A stretch of DNA of 64,000 nucleotides. It comes from Pseudomonadota bacterium. GTDB lineage: Bacteria > Pseudomonadota > Gammaproteobacteria > Burkholderiales > Ferrovaceae. Positions within the stretch are counted from its first letter, which is position 1. Every line of letters begins with the position of its first letter. Position numbers and translations under genes: made by a program. The stretch spans positions 62,001 to 126,000 of the forward strand of contig JAJZBQ010000005.1 of NCBI GenBank assembly GCA_021798835.1. Direction: 5' to 3'. The notes beneath the pieces are model-generated. The model worked only from the letters and a program-made list of their open reading frames with translations. It had not been told where the DNA came from and ran no database searches. Positions 23,851 through 32,648 of the stretch are shown piece by piece.

Positions 23851-24939
23851 TCATCGGGATACCAAGGAAAATGGGCGCTCAATGAAAATGAAAAGACCCA
23901 TTGTGGATACCAAGGTCAACAGTAACATGAACGGGAACATTCCCCAAAAGACCAGCACCTGTTCACTTCCCGATGGCGGAAGCATGGTTGAAACCAGCAT
24001 GAACCCAATTTTCAATACCAGACCGTGCAGCAAATAGTATGAATAACTCATATTACCCAACCACCTGAGAGGGGTCCATGAAAAAATCTTGGCAATCCAT
24101 GCTCCCGAGTGTGAAAAACAGGTAAAACACAGAATAAAAAAACCCGCGAACAGCATCATGGTCTTGAAAATGTAGCCTATCAATCCTGAAAAAGGTATCA
24201 GTGTCGACATCAATCCGGCCAGCAATGCCAACAGTGCTACTGCACTTCCGGGTGGTGAAATTCCAGGGTTGGTCATTGCTTCATGAAGCAATATTCCTGA
24301 AATGAACATGGCCAATCGTATGGGACCTCCATAGATTGCACAATTAACCACCAGAAAAACCGTTACCAAAATGAAAAAAACCGAGCGCCAGGCTGTACTA
24401 CGATGCCGGAGATCAAACAATATGACCACCAGGGGAATCATCCAATAAAAAAGCATCTCGTAACTGAGGGACCAGGACACGGTAATTAACGGAGTAATAG
24501 GGAAAATCCCAGGCAGTAACAAGAAATTCTGTATCAGGTATAGTACCCCCGCTGCCAAGGATCCCGGAATTTTTCTTTCAGAGTGAAGAAAAAGGGAAAT
24601 ACCAACATAAATAAGAAAAACCACGGAAAATACCGGGTAGATTCTCTTTATTCGTCTCGATATGAATCGAATAAATTTTTGCTCTCTGGAAATCAGGGTT
24701 CCGTATATCAGATAGCCACTCATGACAAAGAAAAGGTCAACACCGCTATTGCCTATTTTGTGCATGATTTCTGAAAGTTGGAGGAGTGTTGAATTTCCGC
24801 GAACCCAGGGATTAACCAGCGTAACGTAGTGGACCAGAAATACCAGAAAAACAGCAAACCCGCGAAGGCCTTCCATGGAGCTAACATTATGCCCAGTACC
24901 GCCTCGTGACAGTTCAAAATGACGCGCGAGCCATTCCAT
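23851..24939 (-). CDS. Acyltransferase family 3 (OafA-like) membrane protein
   Basis: 362 residues with around ten hydrophobic helices. The motif MEGLRGFAVFLVFLVHY with the conserved Arg and His, GVDLFFVMSGYLIYGTLI, RRIKRIYPVF and WSLSYEMLFY are hallmarks of acyltransferase 3 (PF01757). Such proteins transfer acetyl or other acyl groups to surface polysaccharide or lipid. No glycan gene cluster lies beside it, so the substrate is unknown. The start is one base after the ygiD stop, so the two are likely co-transcribed. It converges on the penicillin-binding protein gene with a ten-base gap. Confidence 0.9.
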   Translation of the reverse strand: MEWLARHFELSRGGTGHNVSSMEGLRGFAVFLVFLVHYVTLVNPWVRGNSTLLQLSEIMHKIGNSGVDLFFVMSGYLIYGTLISREQKFIRFISRRIKRIYPVFSVVFLIYVGISLFLHSERKIPGSLAAGVLYLIQNFLLLPGIFPITPLITVSWSLSYEMLFYWMIPLVVILFDLRHRSTAWRSVFFILVTVFLVVNCAIYGGPIRLAMFISGILLHEAMTNPGISPPGSAVALLALLAGLMSTLIPFSGLIGYIFKTMMLFAGFFILCFTCFSHSGAWIAKIFSWTPLRWLGNMSYSYYLLHGLVLKIGFMLVSTMLPPSGSEQVLVFWGMFPFMLLLTLVSTMGLFIFIERPFSLVSR

Positions 24940-24940
24940 G

Positions 24941-25759
24941 TTACGTTCCCAAGGCCACCCCGGTCATGCTGATTGAGCCCAGTTCCATGCCGCTCACGGG
25001 AAAAGTCAACGACTCATCCGGTTGATAAGTCCCCAACACCGTCAATAATGGCAAAAAGTGTTCTGGTGTTGGCACCGAATGATGACCAGATTCCGGCCAA
25101 TATTCCCAGTCGAGCAACGCTTCCCACTGATGGCTGACGATGCGTTCACGTACCCATTGATCAAACTCCAGGGCCCAAGGATAGACAGGGGCCTCTTCCT
25201 GCCAACGCACCGCCGCCAGATTATGCACCACATTACCACTGCCAAGAATCAAGATACCTGCCTCACGCAATGCCGCCAAATGTCGTCCGAGTTCGAAGTG
25301 AAACCGGGGAGGCTGCGTCATATCCAGTGACAACTGCAATACCGGCACATCGGCATTGGGAAACAAGTATCTGAGAAGACTCCATGCCCCATGATCGAGC
25401 CCCCACTGGTTATCGGCCCGGACCTCCAGGAAAGGAGCCCATCGCGTGATCAGCTGCTGCGCCAATTCAGGGCTACCAGGGCAAGGATATTGCACTTGAT
25501 ACAGTGCGCGCGGAAAACCACCAAAATCATGAATGGTGCGTGGTCGGTCCATGGCTGTCAACGCCAGATGATCCAGCGTCCAATGGGCAGAAATCACCAA
25601 CACGGCACTCAAGGCAGGCATTCTCTGACCTAATTGCTGCCAGATGGCCGTCACCGGACCGGGATCAATGGCGTGCATGGGGCTCCCATGACCCAAAAAC
25701 AGCGCAGGAATACGTTTAGAAAACCCCACCGAATCATCTCCCATAACCAATTCCAGCAT
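24941..25759 (-). CDS. ygiD: YgiD-type 4,5-DOPA extradiol dioxygenase (LigB family)
   Basis: 272 residues. RIPALFLGHGSPMHAIDP, VLVISAHWTLDHLALT, NQWGLDHGAWSLLRYLFPNADVPVLQLSLD and ILGSGNVVHNLAAV match E. coli YgiD, a zinc- or iron-dependent class III extradiol dioxygenase; the His residues in GHGSPMH, SAHW, LDHG and VVHN are the metal and catalytic set. It acts on DOPA-like catechols in vitro; the physiological substrate is uncertain. The start may be the first ATG or the ATG five codons later, since neither has a strong Shine-Dalgarno. Confidence 0.92.
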   Translation of the reverse strand: MLELVMGDDSVGFSKRIPALFLGHGSPMHAIDPGPVTAIWQQLGQRMPALSAVLVISAHWTLDHLALTAMDRPRTIHDFGGFPRALYQVQYPCPGSPELAQQLITRWAPFLEVRADNQWGLDHGAWSLLRYLFPNADVPVLQLSLDMTQPPRFHFELGRHLAALREAGILILGSGNVVHNLAAVRWQEEAPVYPWALEFDQWVRERIVSHQWEALLDWEYWPESGHHSVPTPEHFLPLLTVLGTYQPDESLTFPVSGMELGSISMTGVALGT

Positions 25760-25824
25760 TGTAACAGCGTCTCACCCATCCTCCTTCGCGTATACTTCCT
25801 CGGTGATTCAACCCTTATCAAGAA

Positions 25825-27006
25825 GTGGAAGTGCCACAAAAAGACCCCTCAAACCCCATCATCCGCGCAGCCACCCGACTATCACGACGTGCCGCCTCCT
25901 GGGCTCGTCATTGCTGGCTGAATCTACCCCCAAGTGCCAAAGACCCTTTGGTATTGGGATTACTCGGATTACTGGGGTTGCTCGCCTGGATTCACCCAAC
26001 CGGAGGACGCATCGCCCATCATGCCATTCATCTGCCAACTCTGGAAGTGCTGATGGGATTGATGATCCTCACTCAGGGCATCAATCACAGCCACTTTCTC
26101 GACTTTGCCGGACAACAGTTGATTCAACGAGCGCGTAGCGAACGGTCCCTGGCACGCTGGCTGATCCTCTTCACCCTGTTGCTGGCCGGCCTGCTCACCA
26201 ACGATATCGCGTTGTTCATCGTAGTTCCGCTCACCCTGTCATTGCGCCAATGGAACATTGCCGGTTGGCGCAACCTGATCATTCTCGAAGCCCTGGCAGC
26301 CAATGTCGGGGCCGCGCTCTCCCCCATCGGTAGCCCACAGAATATTTACCTGTGGCAGACCAGCCATGTATCCATGGCGCATTTTATCCACCTGATGGCC
26401 TTGTGGGTACTGCTTCTGGGACTGCGACTGCTGGGGCTGACAGAAACCCTGTTTTCCAAGAACGAGCTATCGCACCACGAGGCATTGCCTCCCATTGTCA
26501 TCAACCAGCGCCTGTTCTGGTCGAGCCTTCTGCTTTATTTACCATTCCTGTACGCGGTAGAAACCGGCCATCCCATCCTGGCCCTGGCCTTGACCTTGCC
26601 TCTGGCCTTGTTGCATCGACCACTGATCAGTGGGATTGACTGGGGGATTTTAGGTATATTCATCCTATTCTTTCTTGATGTTGGCTGGTTGGGTACCCTC
26701 TTCAACTCCCACCAACTGTTCGGACTGACCAGTCACCCGTCACCCAGAGTCTGGATACTGTGGGGAGCCGCGCTTTCACAAATCATGAGCAACGTCCCAG
26801 CCACGCTATACCTGGGGCATGGTAGCTATGATATGCCAGCGCTGTCTCTCGGTGTCAACGCCGGCGCCTATGGACTGGTTATCGGTTCCATGGCCAACCT
26901 GATCGCCCTGCGGCTGGCACGAGATCGCCAGATCTGGCGCGATTTTCACCGCATCTCCTTTCCCTTTCTGGCCTATGCCCTGGTCACAGCACTGCTGTTG
27001 GGATAA
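25825..27006 (+). CDS. ArsB/NhaD (ion transporter superfamily) permease
   Basis: 393 residues, about ten to eleven membrane helices. AGLLTNDIALFIVVPLTLSL, NVGAALSPIGSPQNIYLW and the repeat-related QIMSNVPATLYL near residue 310 are the two re-entrant signature regions of the ArsB/NhaD/CitM superfamily. The substrate (arsenite, Na+/H+ or dicarboxylate) cannot be told. The N-terminal 40 residues are basic and cytoplasmic. The start is GTG at 25825. It is divergent from ygiD and followed by another membrane protein gene 72 bases downstream. Confidence 0.88.
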   Translation: MEVPQKDPSNPIIRAATRLSRRAASWARHCWLNLPPSAKDPLVLGLLGLLGLLAWIHPTGGRIAHHAIHLPTLEVLMGLMILTQGINHSHFLDFAGQQLIQRARSERSLARWLILFTLLLAGLLTNDIALFIVVPLTLSLRQWNIAGWRNLIILEALAANVGAALSPIGSPQNIYLWQTSHVSMAHFIHLMALWVLLLGLRLLGLTETLFSKNELSHHEALPPIVINQRLFWSSLLLYLPFLYAVETGHPILALALTLPLALLHRPLISGIDWGILGIFILFFLDVGWLGTLFNSHQLFGLTSHPSPRVWILWGAALSQIMSNVPATLYLGHGSYDMPALSLGVNAGAYGLVIGSMANLIALRLARDRQIWRDFHRISFPFLAYALVTALLLG

Positions 27007-27078
27007 CGACCAACCCGCGCACGTGGCCCGAGTATTCATGGTTCAATTATAATGTTGCCTTTTTAAAGAAAGATACGC

Positions 27079-27720
27079 ATGCCGGGACGACAACGTCTGT
27101 TGCTCATCACTCTGGGACTGGCCTATCTGGGCGCGAGTTTGTGGGTGACAACGAACACCCACTCACCGCTGGTAAACCTGAGCGTAGCCTTGGGACCCGT
27201 ACTGTTACCCTTTGCACTGTCGCTACGAAAATCGCGCTGGTTCATACCTTTCATGGGGCTAATGCTGGCAGGAATAGGCATGGTGGCCTGGCAGGGTCCC
27301 CTGCTGAATGCACATCTCGACTGGTTCTATTTTGTGCAATATACCGCCATCCTGACCCCCCTGATGTGGACTTTTGGGCGAACATTGACACGCGACCCCA
27401 GCACTGCACTATGCTCACGCATTGCGGGCTTGCTGCATCCCCAGGGCATCTCGCCAGCCATGATGCACCACACGTGGCTGACAACCTGGGCATGGACACT
27501 GTTGTTGGCGGGATGTCTTCTGGTATCTGGTGTGATGTTTTTTACATTTCCCGCCGCAGACTGGTCATTCTTCACCGACATCCTCACACCACTGAGCTTG
27601 GGCTCACTGTTCATGCTGGAGTGGCTGGTACGACGCTGGCGTTTCCCAGATGCCCCACGCCCCGGTTTACTGTCCACCGTACGTGCCTGGCAACACTTCC
27701 AAAACACCTCGAAATCCTGA
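27079..27720 (+). CDS. Multi-spanning membrane protein, unknown function
   Basis: 213 residues with about six hydrophobic helices (for example LLLITLGLAYLGASLWV, FIPFMGLMLAGIGMVAW, TTWAWTLLLAGCLLVSGVMFF). A cytoplasmic loop contains GRTLTRDPSTALCSRIAGL and the next has HPQGISPAMMHHTWLTTWAW. I do not recognise a defined family. A TATAAT-like sequence lies upstream, after the permease stop, so it may have its own promoter. Confidence 0.7.
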   Translation: MPGRQRLLLITLGLAYLGASLWVTTNTHSPLVNLSVALGPVLLPFALSLRKSRWFIPFMGLMLAGIGMVAWQGPLLNAHLDWFYFVQYTAILTPLMWTFGRTLTRDPSTALCSRIAGLLHPQGISPAMMHHTWLTTWAWTLLLAGCLLVSGVMFFTFPAADWSFFTDILTPLSLGSLFMLEWLVRRWRFPDAPRPGLLSTVRAWQHFQNTSKS

Positions 27721-27812
27721 CACCGGACATTCCGGATACCCGAAAAACAAAGGACGGGATCTGTCAGGTTTTTTTACACACTAACAAATCATTACAAAGG
27801 AAATTTTCACAA

Positions 27813-27860
27813 CCTTATATTTTTTATAAGGATGTAGAAAATTGGCCCAGGTTTTGCTTT
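27813..27860 (+). promoter_or_regulatory. Sigma-54-like promoter and palindrome upstream of PEP-CTERM gene
   Basis: TTGGCCC-AGGTT-TTGC at 27842-27857 has GG at 27844-27845 and GC at 27856-27857, exactly ten bases apart, as in RpoN (-24/-12) promoters. A perfect palindrome CCTTATA-TTTTT-TATAAGG (27813-27831) sits just upstream. PEP-CTERM genes in exosortase-carrying bacteria are often driven by sigma-54 with the PrsK/PrsR pair. A sigma-70-like TATAAT at 27861-27866 has no well-spaced -35 box. Confidence 0.55.
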
Positions 27861-27924
27861 TATAATTGTGCCACGATTTAATGGGATTTATTAACATTCT
27901 TAATAAACGTGAGAGGAATAAAAC

Positions 27925-28671
27925 ATGTCTTATTTTTACAGAAAATTTATCGGAGCCCTGGCCATCTGTGCCACCGCAGCTCCGCTGTCTGCTTTCGCGA
28001 CTCCAACCTACTTCAACGCATCATTTGACTACAGTGGAGCAGGAATCATCGGGTTCACCTCGGGTGGAACCACTTATGTGAATGGCGCATTGAACCCTCC
28101 CGGTATCAACACCGCCACCAGCATCACCATTCAGAACCCCTTTACCATCTCCTCCATCTCTCCCCTTTACAACGGGATTACGAACGACTTTTCCAGCAGC
28201 ACGTTTACCATCAAGACTTCCACCGGATACATTGTCAACCCAGCCCCCAATGGCACCTACACCCTTTCGGTGCCTCAGGGTGGGGCCATCAATAATCTAT
28301 CAGGAATCAATGGGCCTTTTGCCAGCATCACCGGGTTGAACGGCGACGTCTACAACTTCACTGCCACCAAAGATTATGTAGGAGGGTCTTCTGCGCCTTC
28401 TGCGACGTCCAATCAGTCCAGTTTGACGATCAATGTTCTGGGTAGCATTTCGGATAGCCTGAATCAATATCTGACCACTCCCGCCTCCTTCCAACTCTTG
28501 GTGTCCGACTCGGGGGGGGCATTGGGATTCAGCGGCACATTTGCCTCACCTCCCGCAGTCGCCAATGTTCCAGAACCCGCTCCCCTGTTGCTGATTGGTC
28601 TGGGCGCACTGGGGCTGGGAATCATGACACGCCGGCAGCAGTCTGCCTCAAAAGGTTTGGCTAACGCCTAA
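27925..28671 (+). CDS. PEP-CTERM sorting-domain protein
   Basis: 248 residues. An N-terminal Sec signal (MSYFYRKFIGALAICATAAPLSAFA) is followed by a Ser/Thr/Asn/Gly-rich domain of about 190 residues and the C-terminal VPEPAPLLLIGLGALGLGIMTRRRQ-type tail: Pro-Glu-Pro motif, hydrophobic helix and Arg cluster. This tail is removed by exosortase (EpsH/XrtA) during export linked to exopolysaccharide and floc or biofilm formation. No exosortase lies in the window. AGAGGA precedes the ATG. The mature domain was not recognised. Confidence 0.93.
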   Translation: MSYFYRKFIGALAICATAAPLSAFATPTYFNASFDYSGAGIIGFTSGGTTYVNGALNPPGINTATSITIQNPFTISSISPLYNGITNDFSSSTFTIKTSTGYIVNPAPNGTYTLSVPQGGAINNLSGINGPFASITGLNGDVYNFTATKDYVGGSSAPSATSNQSSLTINVLGSISDSLNQYLTTPASFQLLVSDSGGALGFSGTFASPPAVANVPEPAPLLLIGLGALGLGIMTRRQQSASKGLANA

Positions 28672-28698
28672 TCTTCCCCACAAAAAACATAACCTCAC

Positions 28699-28729
28699 GA
28701 GGCCAATGTACAATGTACTTGGCCTCTTT
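28699..28729 (+). terminator. Intrinsic terminator after PEP-CTERM gene
   Basis: GAGGCCAA ... TTGGCCTC followed by TTT. The stem is extended by GTAC/GTAC with one bulged T and an AAT loop, giving about 12 base pairs. It lies 28 bases after the stop codon. Confidence 0.85.
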
Positions 28730-28800
28730 CAAATCTGGGGATCTGTCTTGGCGTAAGCAATCACCCGACAAAAACCTGGTTCAATCTCCGAAGCAACTCC

Positions 28801-29418
28801 ATGACCGAATGTTCCCACCGATCATTCCCGAAATCCAACCTGCGGACTCGTTGTGCCTGGTGCCCTGCCGCAGACCTTCTGTACACAACCTACCACGACG
28901 AAGAATGGGGAGTCCCCAGGCATGACGAATCCTCACTCTTCGAATCTCTCTCACTGGAATGTACTCAGGCAGGACTATCGTGGATTACCATCCTCAGAAA
29001 ACGCCAGACCATGCGTACGGCATTCGCCAACTTTGATGCGGACAAGGTTGCTCAATTTGGTTCGACAGACATCCATGCCCTGATGGATAACCCCGGTGTC
29101 ATACGCCACCGCCAGAAAATTCAGGCCATCATTGCGAATGCTCAAGCCACCGTCGCACTCAGAACCACTTCGGGAGGATTAGACACCTATCTGTGGTCAT
29201 TTGTAGATGGCCGGCCCCTCATCAACACCTGGGATCATGCTCTTCAAGTCCCTGCCTCGACCCCACTATCAGACAAGATCAGCCATGATCTCAAACAACG
29301 TGGCTTCCGTTTTATCGGCTCAACCACCTGCTACGCCTGGATGCAGGCCGTTGGGCTGGTCAACGACCACACCACGGACTGTTTCCGTCACCCCGCATTT
29401 CCTCGCGAAACTCCCTGA
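28801..29418 (+). CDS. tag: DNA-3-methyladenine glycosylase I
   Basis: 205 residues. RCAWCPA, YTTYHDEEWGVPRHDESSLFESLSLECTQAGLSWITILRKR and FRFIGSTTCYAWMQAVGLVNDHTTDCFRH match Tag. The two N-terminal Cys/His and C-terminal Cys/His positions form the structural zinc site, and the conserved Glu in LSLECTQAGLSW is in the base-recognition pocket. It removes 3-methyladenine from alkylated DNA. The first 15 residues are weakly conserved, and the annotated ATG could be a little early. It stands alone after a terminator. Confidence 0.94.
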   Translation: MTECSHRSFPKSNLRTRCAWCPAADLLYTTYHDEEWGVPRHDESSLFESLSLECTQAGLSWITILRKRQTMRTAFANFDADKVAQFGSTDIHALMDNPGVIRHRQKIQAIIANAQATVALRTTSGGLDTYLWSFVDGRPLINTWDHALQVPASTPLSDKISHDLKQRGFRFIGSTTCYAWMQAVGLVNDHTTDCFRHPAFPRETP

Positions 29419-29515
29419 CAAACGATAGAGACAAAGAAGCAAAACAAACCCTCATTGTTCCTTAATTTCTGACGCGTACCATTCCCCTTCCCTCTTTGTC
29501 TGTCGGGTATCAACG

Positions 29516-30532
29516 ATGCCATTTTTTCTTGTCTGGTTTTTTTTATGGATCCCCGTTCTGGCTACGGCGACTGATCTACCTTTGGGTAACGCAACAGATT
29601 ATCTTCTTCCAGGAAGACCCACACGCCTTGATTACGCCAGCCTCGATCCCCACACCCATCTGCTGTTCATTGCCCATCTGGGCGATGGTCATGTGGCGAT
29701 CTTTGATACGCTCAACCATAAGGTAATGGGTGATTTGTCGGGAATTGATCGGGTTCATGGAGTATTGGCTGTCCCGGAACTGGGTCGTGTTTACGCTTCA
29801 GCCACAGGAACCGATGAAATCGTCGTCATCGATGAAGCGACCCTGCGTATCACAGGGCGCATTCCCGGAGGAGTCTATCCAGACGGCATGGTCTTCGAAC
29901 CCCATACCAAACGATTGTATGTTTCTGACGAACATGGAAAAACCGAGACTGTCATCGATACGCAAACCAATCGGAAAATCGCCACCATTGCCCTCGACAG
30001 CGAGGCCGGAAACAGCCAGTATGACAGTACGACAGGACATGTTTTTGTCGCAGCACAAAGTAGCAACGCATGGATTGAAATCGATCCTCAACACAATACG
30101 ATCATCGCCCGGCATCCCATTCCGGGTTGTGACAGCCCCCATGGGCTACTCATCGACTCATCACAGCACCTCGCCTACATCGCCTGCCAAGACAACCAAC
30201 GCCTGATAACAATCGATATGCGCACCATGCAATCCATCGCTTCAAGAGAAACCGGGCCAGACCCGGATGTACTGGCTGCAGACCCATCATTAAAACGCTT
30301 GTATGTGGCCAGCGAACGAGGCGCTTTATCGATTTTCACCCTTGATCGCACCACTCGACTCATCGGTCACGGAGAAATCGCACACAACGCCCATGTCGTC
30401 ACCGTGGATACGACAACCCATCGGGTATATTTTCCTCTCATGAATATCAACGGTCACCCGGTTTTACGCTCGATGGAAGTTTTACCTTACCTTCAGTCTT
30501 GCTCGTGCCCACCCACACAGAAACACAATTGA
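29516..30532 (+). CDS. Secreted YncE-like beta-propeller protein
   Basis: 338 residues. A signal peptide (MPFFLVWFFLWIPVLATAT) precedes repeated YVTN/NHL-type blades, recognisable as GRVYASATGTDEIVVIDEATLRITGRIPGG, KRLYVSDEHGKTETVIDTQT, GHVFVAAQSSNAWIEIDPQHNTIIA and KRLYVASERGALSIFTLDRT. Proteins of this kind form a seven-bladed periplasmic propeller of unclear ligand. No metal or catalytic residues were identified. The ends SCSCPP may form a disulfide or metal site. It stands as a single gene. Confidence 0.85.
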   Translation: MPFFLVWFFLWIPVLATATDLPLGNATDYLLPGRPTRLDYASLDPHTHLLFIAHLGDGHVAIFDTLNHKVMGDLSGIDRVHGVLAVPELGRVYASATGTDEIVVIDEATLRITGRIPGGVYPDGMVFEPHTKRLYVSDEHGKTETVIDTQTNRKIATIALDSEAGNSQYDSTTGHVFVAAQSSNAWIEIDPQHNTIIARHPIPGCDSPHGLLIDSSQHLAYIACQDNQRLITIDMRTMQSIASRETGPDPDVLAADPSLKRLYVASERGALSIFTLDRTTRLIGHGEIAHNAHVVTVDTTTHRVYFPLMNINGHPVLRSMEVLPYLQSCSCPPTQKHN

Positions 30533-30658
30533 CTTCCTGAGTTATCGAGGCCGGCTTCTTTTTCGTCTTGCGATGCAGACAGGAGTTTCTCCTCTCCACA
30601 TCCATTTACGCGCAGACAACAGCAGCGCCTTGCAAGCCTTAGGACCCAGGGTCACTAA

Positions 30659-30688
30659 TTGACACAGACTATTCGAGGCTCTTATGGT
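30659..30688 (+). promoter_or_regulatory. Sigma-70-like promoter for slp gene
   Basis: TTGACA at 30659-30664 and TTATGG/TATGGT at 30682-30688, with a 17- or 18-base spacer, about 80 bases before the slp start. The -35 box is consensus; the -10 box is weak. The remainder of the 237-base gap (30533-30769) shows no gene. Confidence 0.5.
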
Positions 30689-30769
30689 ATAAATCCCCAG
30701 GATGGTGGCAGGCATAGGAGTGCCCGAGTGGTCATTGCCACACTTTGATTTTACGAGGAGATAGGCATC

Positions 30770-31315
30770 ATGCGCACGTTGTATCCAAGCATCTTACTGA
30801 CGTTGGCCTTGGCATCCTGTGCCACCGCCACTCCACCGGAGCCTCTGGCTGGAAATGATTTTGTTCCCGTATTGCCTCAAACGGCCCAGAATGACCCCCG
30901 TGTCATTGGCTCCAAGGTCCGCTGGGGAGGGGTCATCGCCGGCATCAAGCCAGGCAAAACCAGCACCTGCTTCCGTATCGTCAGCCATACCCTGGATGAC
31001 TCCGGACGCCCTGTGGATGATGATCATTCCGATGGGCGTTTCATCGCTTGCGCCAACGGATTCTTTGACCCCACCATCTATGCGGTGAAAAGACAAGTCA
31101 CCGTCACGGGGAAACTGCAGGTACCCAGTATCGGGAAAGTGGGGGACATGAGTTACATTTATCCTCGAGTCGCCGCCGATGTGGTGTATCTGTGGCCAAA
31201 AGCCTCGCCTGAATACGATACCTCCCCCTACTATGGCATGGGTGTAGACCCCTACTGGGGTGGCATGGATTACACCAGTCCGTGGATGGGACCCGCCATC
31301 GGAATGCCTTGGTAA
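30770..31315 (+). CDS. Slp family outer-membrane lipoprotein
   Basis: 181 residues. MRTLYPSILLTLALASCATATPPEPL is a lipoprotein signal (lipobox LASC). The mature domain has VRWGGVIAGIKPGKTSTCFRIVSHTLDDSGRP, then DGRFIACANGFFDPTIYAVKRQVTVTGKLQ, matching Slp (starvation- and carbon-limitation-induced lipoprotein) of enterobacteria. The C-terminus is rich in Tyr, Trp, Gly and Pro. Its role is structural or stress-related in the outer membrane; the details are unknown. A GAGGAG-type ribosome-binding site precedes the ATG. Confidence 0.88.
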   Translation: MRTLYPSILLTLALASCATATPPEPLAGNDFVPVLPQTAQNDPRVIGSKVRWGGVIAGIKPGKTSTCFRIVSHTLDDSGRPVDDDHSDGRFIACANGFFDPTIYAVKRQVTVTGKLQVPSIGKVGDMSYIYPRVAADVVYLWPKASPEYDTSPYYGMGVDPYWGGMDYTSPWMGPAIGMPW

Positions 31316-31343
31316 CCATCCCTTTTCAGGGATATTCGAGTCA

Positions 31344-31718
31344 TTATGGGGCTGTGACTCGGTGGTAGGTGATCGCCACCAGCCCCGCATCCAGTTGCAC
31401 CGTATCCTTGTCCAGGATCTTATACCACACGGTTTCAGTATCCTGACCTTTCTGGACTGAAACCCCAACTCGGTTCACCGAATCTCCCTTCTTGTCGATT
31501 TGATAGGAACTGACCGGCTGCTCTCGGCTCTCGTCCACCCCAAAAGCCGACGAAGTGGTGATCATCGCGTGACTTTTGAATTCAACAGCACTGGAGGCTC
31601 CCAACAGGGCATCCGACTTCCATTTTCCGATCAGGGGATTATTATCCCCACACGACATCAAAAACAATAACGAGGCCAAACCGATCCATTTTCTCACAGG
31701 TTTTCTCCCTTGTTTCAT
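31344..31718 (-). CDS. Small lipoprotein of unknown family
   Basis: 124 residues. KWIGLASLLFLMSCGDNNPL is a lipoprotein signal with lipobox LMSC. The mature part (LIGKWKSDALLGASSAVEFKSHAMITTS ... VWYKILDKDTVQLDAGLVAITYHRV) looks like a small beta-barrel or lipocalin-like domain of about 100 residues. No named family was recognised. It is convergent with slp and divergent from lexA. Confidence 0.72.
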   Translation of the reverse strand: MKQGRKPVRKWIGLASLLFLMSCGDNNPLIGKWKSDALLGASSAVEFKSHAMITTSSAFGVDESREQPVSSYQIDKKGDSVNRVGVSVQKGQDTETVWYKILDKDTVQLDAGLVAITYHRVTAP

Positions 31719-31849
31719 CGCATTGTTGACCCTAATAGCCAGATAAAATTATACACAGGACCCTCACCCAAAAATTCACATCCGACAGTTAATCTCAAAA
31801 TCATCTCCACCTGCACAGCATAAAGATCATAAATATTGTGTTTTGTCTA

Positions 31850-31918
31850 TTGACCTGCCATCACTCTGGACTAGAATGGGTCACTTTTGCCCCTACGCCA
31901 TACTGTATATAATCACAG
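31850..31918 (+). promoter_or_regulatory. lexA promoter and LexA (SOS) box
   Basis: A perfect LexA box CTGT-N8-ACAG lies at 31903-31918, 23 bases before the lexA ATG, and contains TATAAT, so repressor binding would block a -10 element. A second promoter, TTGACC-N16-TAGAAT (31850-31877), lies upstream. The same box type sits before recA, consistent with autoregulated SOS control. Confidence 0.85.
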
Positions 31919-31940
31919 TTTACGGATAAAGACCCACTTA

Positions 31941-32555
31941 ATGGAATCATTGACCCCCCGACAAAAAGAAATCTTTGAATGGATCTGCCAATACAAACAA
32001 ACACAGGGATTGCCTCCTACGCGTATGGCTCTCTGTACCGCCATGGGCTTCCATTCACCCAATGCTGCTGAAAGTCACCTGCGTGCACTGGCACGCAAAG
32101 GTGTCATCGAGTTACTCCCCGGTGCTTCACGCGGAATTCGTATATTGACCCAGCCAGACCATCCTGAAGGGCTGCCGCTGATTGGCCGTGTTGCGGCAGG
32201 AGATCCCATCCTGGCTCAACAACACATAGAATCCTACTACCCTATCGGAGCCGAGTTATTCCACCCACGCGCCCACTACCTGTTGCGCGTCCAGGGGGAC
32301 AGCATGTCCCATGCCGGCATTCTTTCAGATGACCTGCTCGCGGTTCATCAAACCACCAACGTCAGCAATGGTCAAATTGTCGTCGCACGCATCCATGAAG
32401 AAGTCACCGTCAAACGCTATTTCCGCCACCTCAACCAGGTTGAACTACGACCGGAAAACCCCGCTTTTCCCATCATGACCATCGACCTAACCCAAACTCC
32501 ACTGCATATTGAAGGACGCATGGTGGGGCTTATCCGCTCTTCTTGGCACTCATGA
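31941..32555 (+). CDS. lexA: LexA repressor
   Basis: About 204 residues from the ATG that opens MESLTPRQKEIFEWICQYKQ; the open frame extends 18 codons upstream, but this would run through the SOS box. The winged helix includes PPTRMALCTAMGFHSPNAAESHLRALARKGVIEL. The autocleavage site is Ala-Gly in GRVAAGDP (about residue 85), the catalytic Ser lies in VQGDSM and the Lys in EEVTVKRYF. It represses DNA-damage genes, and self-cleaves with RecA filaments. The gene is autoregulated through the box at 31903. Confidence 0.96.
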   Translation: MESLTPRQKEIFEWICQYKQTQGLPPTRMALCTAMGFHSPNAAESHLRALARKGVIELLPGASRGIRILTQPDHPEGLPLIGRVAAGDPILAQQHIESYYPIGAELFHPRAHYLLRVQGDSMSHAGILSDDLLAVHQTTNVSNGQIVVARIHEEVTVKRYFRHLNQVELRPENPAFPIMTIDLTQTPLHIEGRMVGLIRSSWHS

Positions 32556-32648
32556 TTTTTTCCCGCTCACTACTTCACTTTCCCTGCACGCTGGATGAAC
32601 CACGCATGATAGAATGGGGCGCTTGTCAATCAACATGCCGAGTCACCA

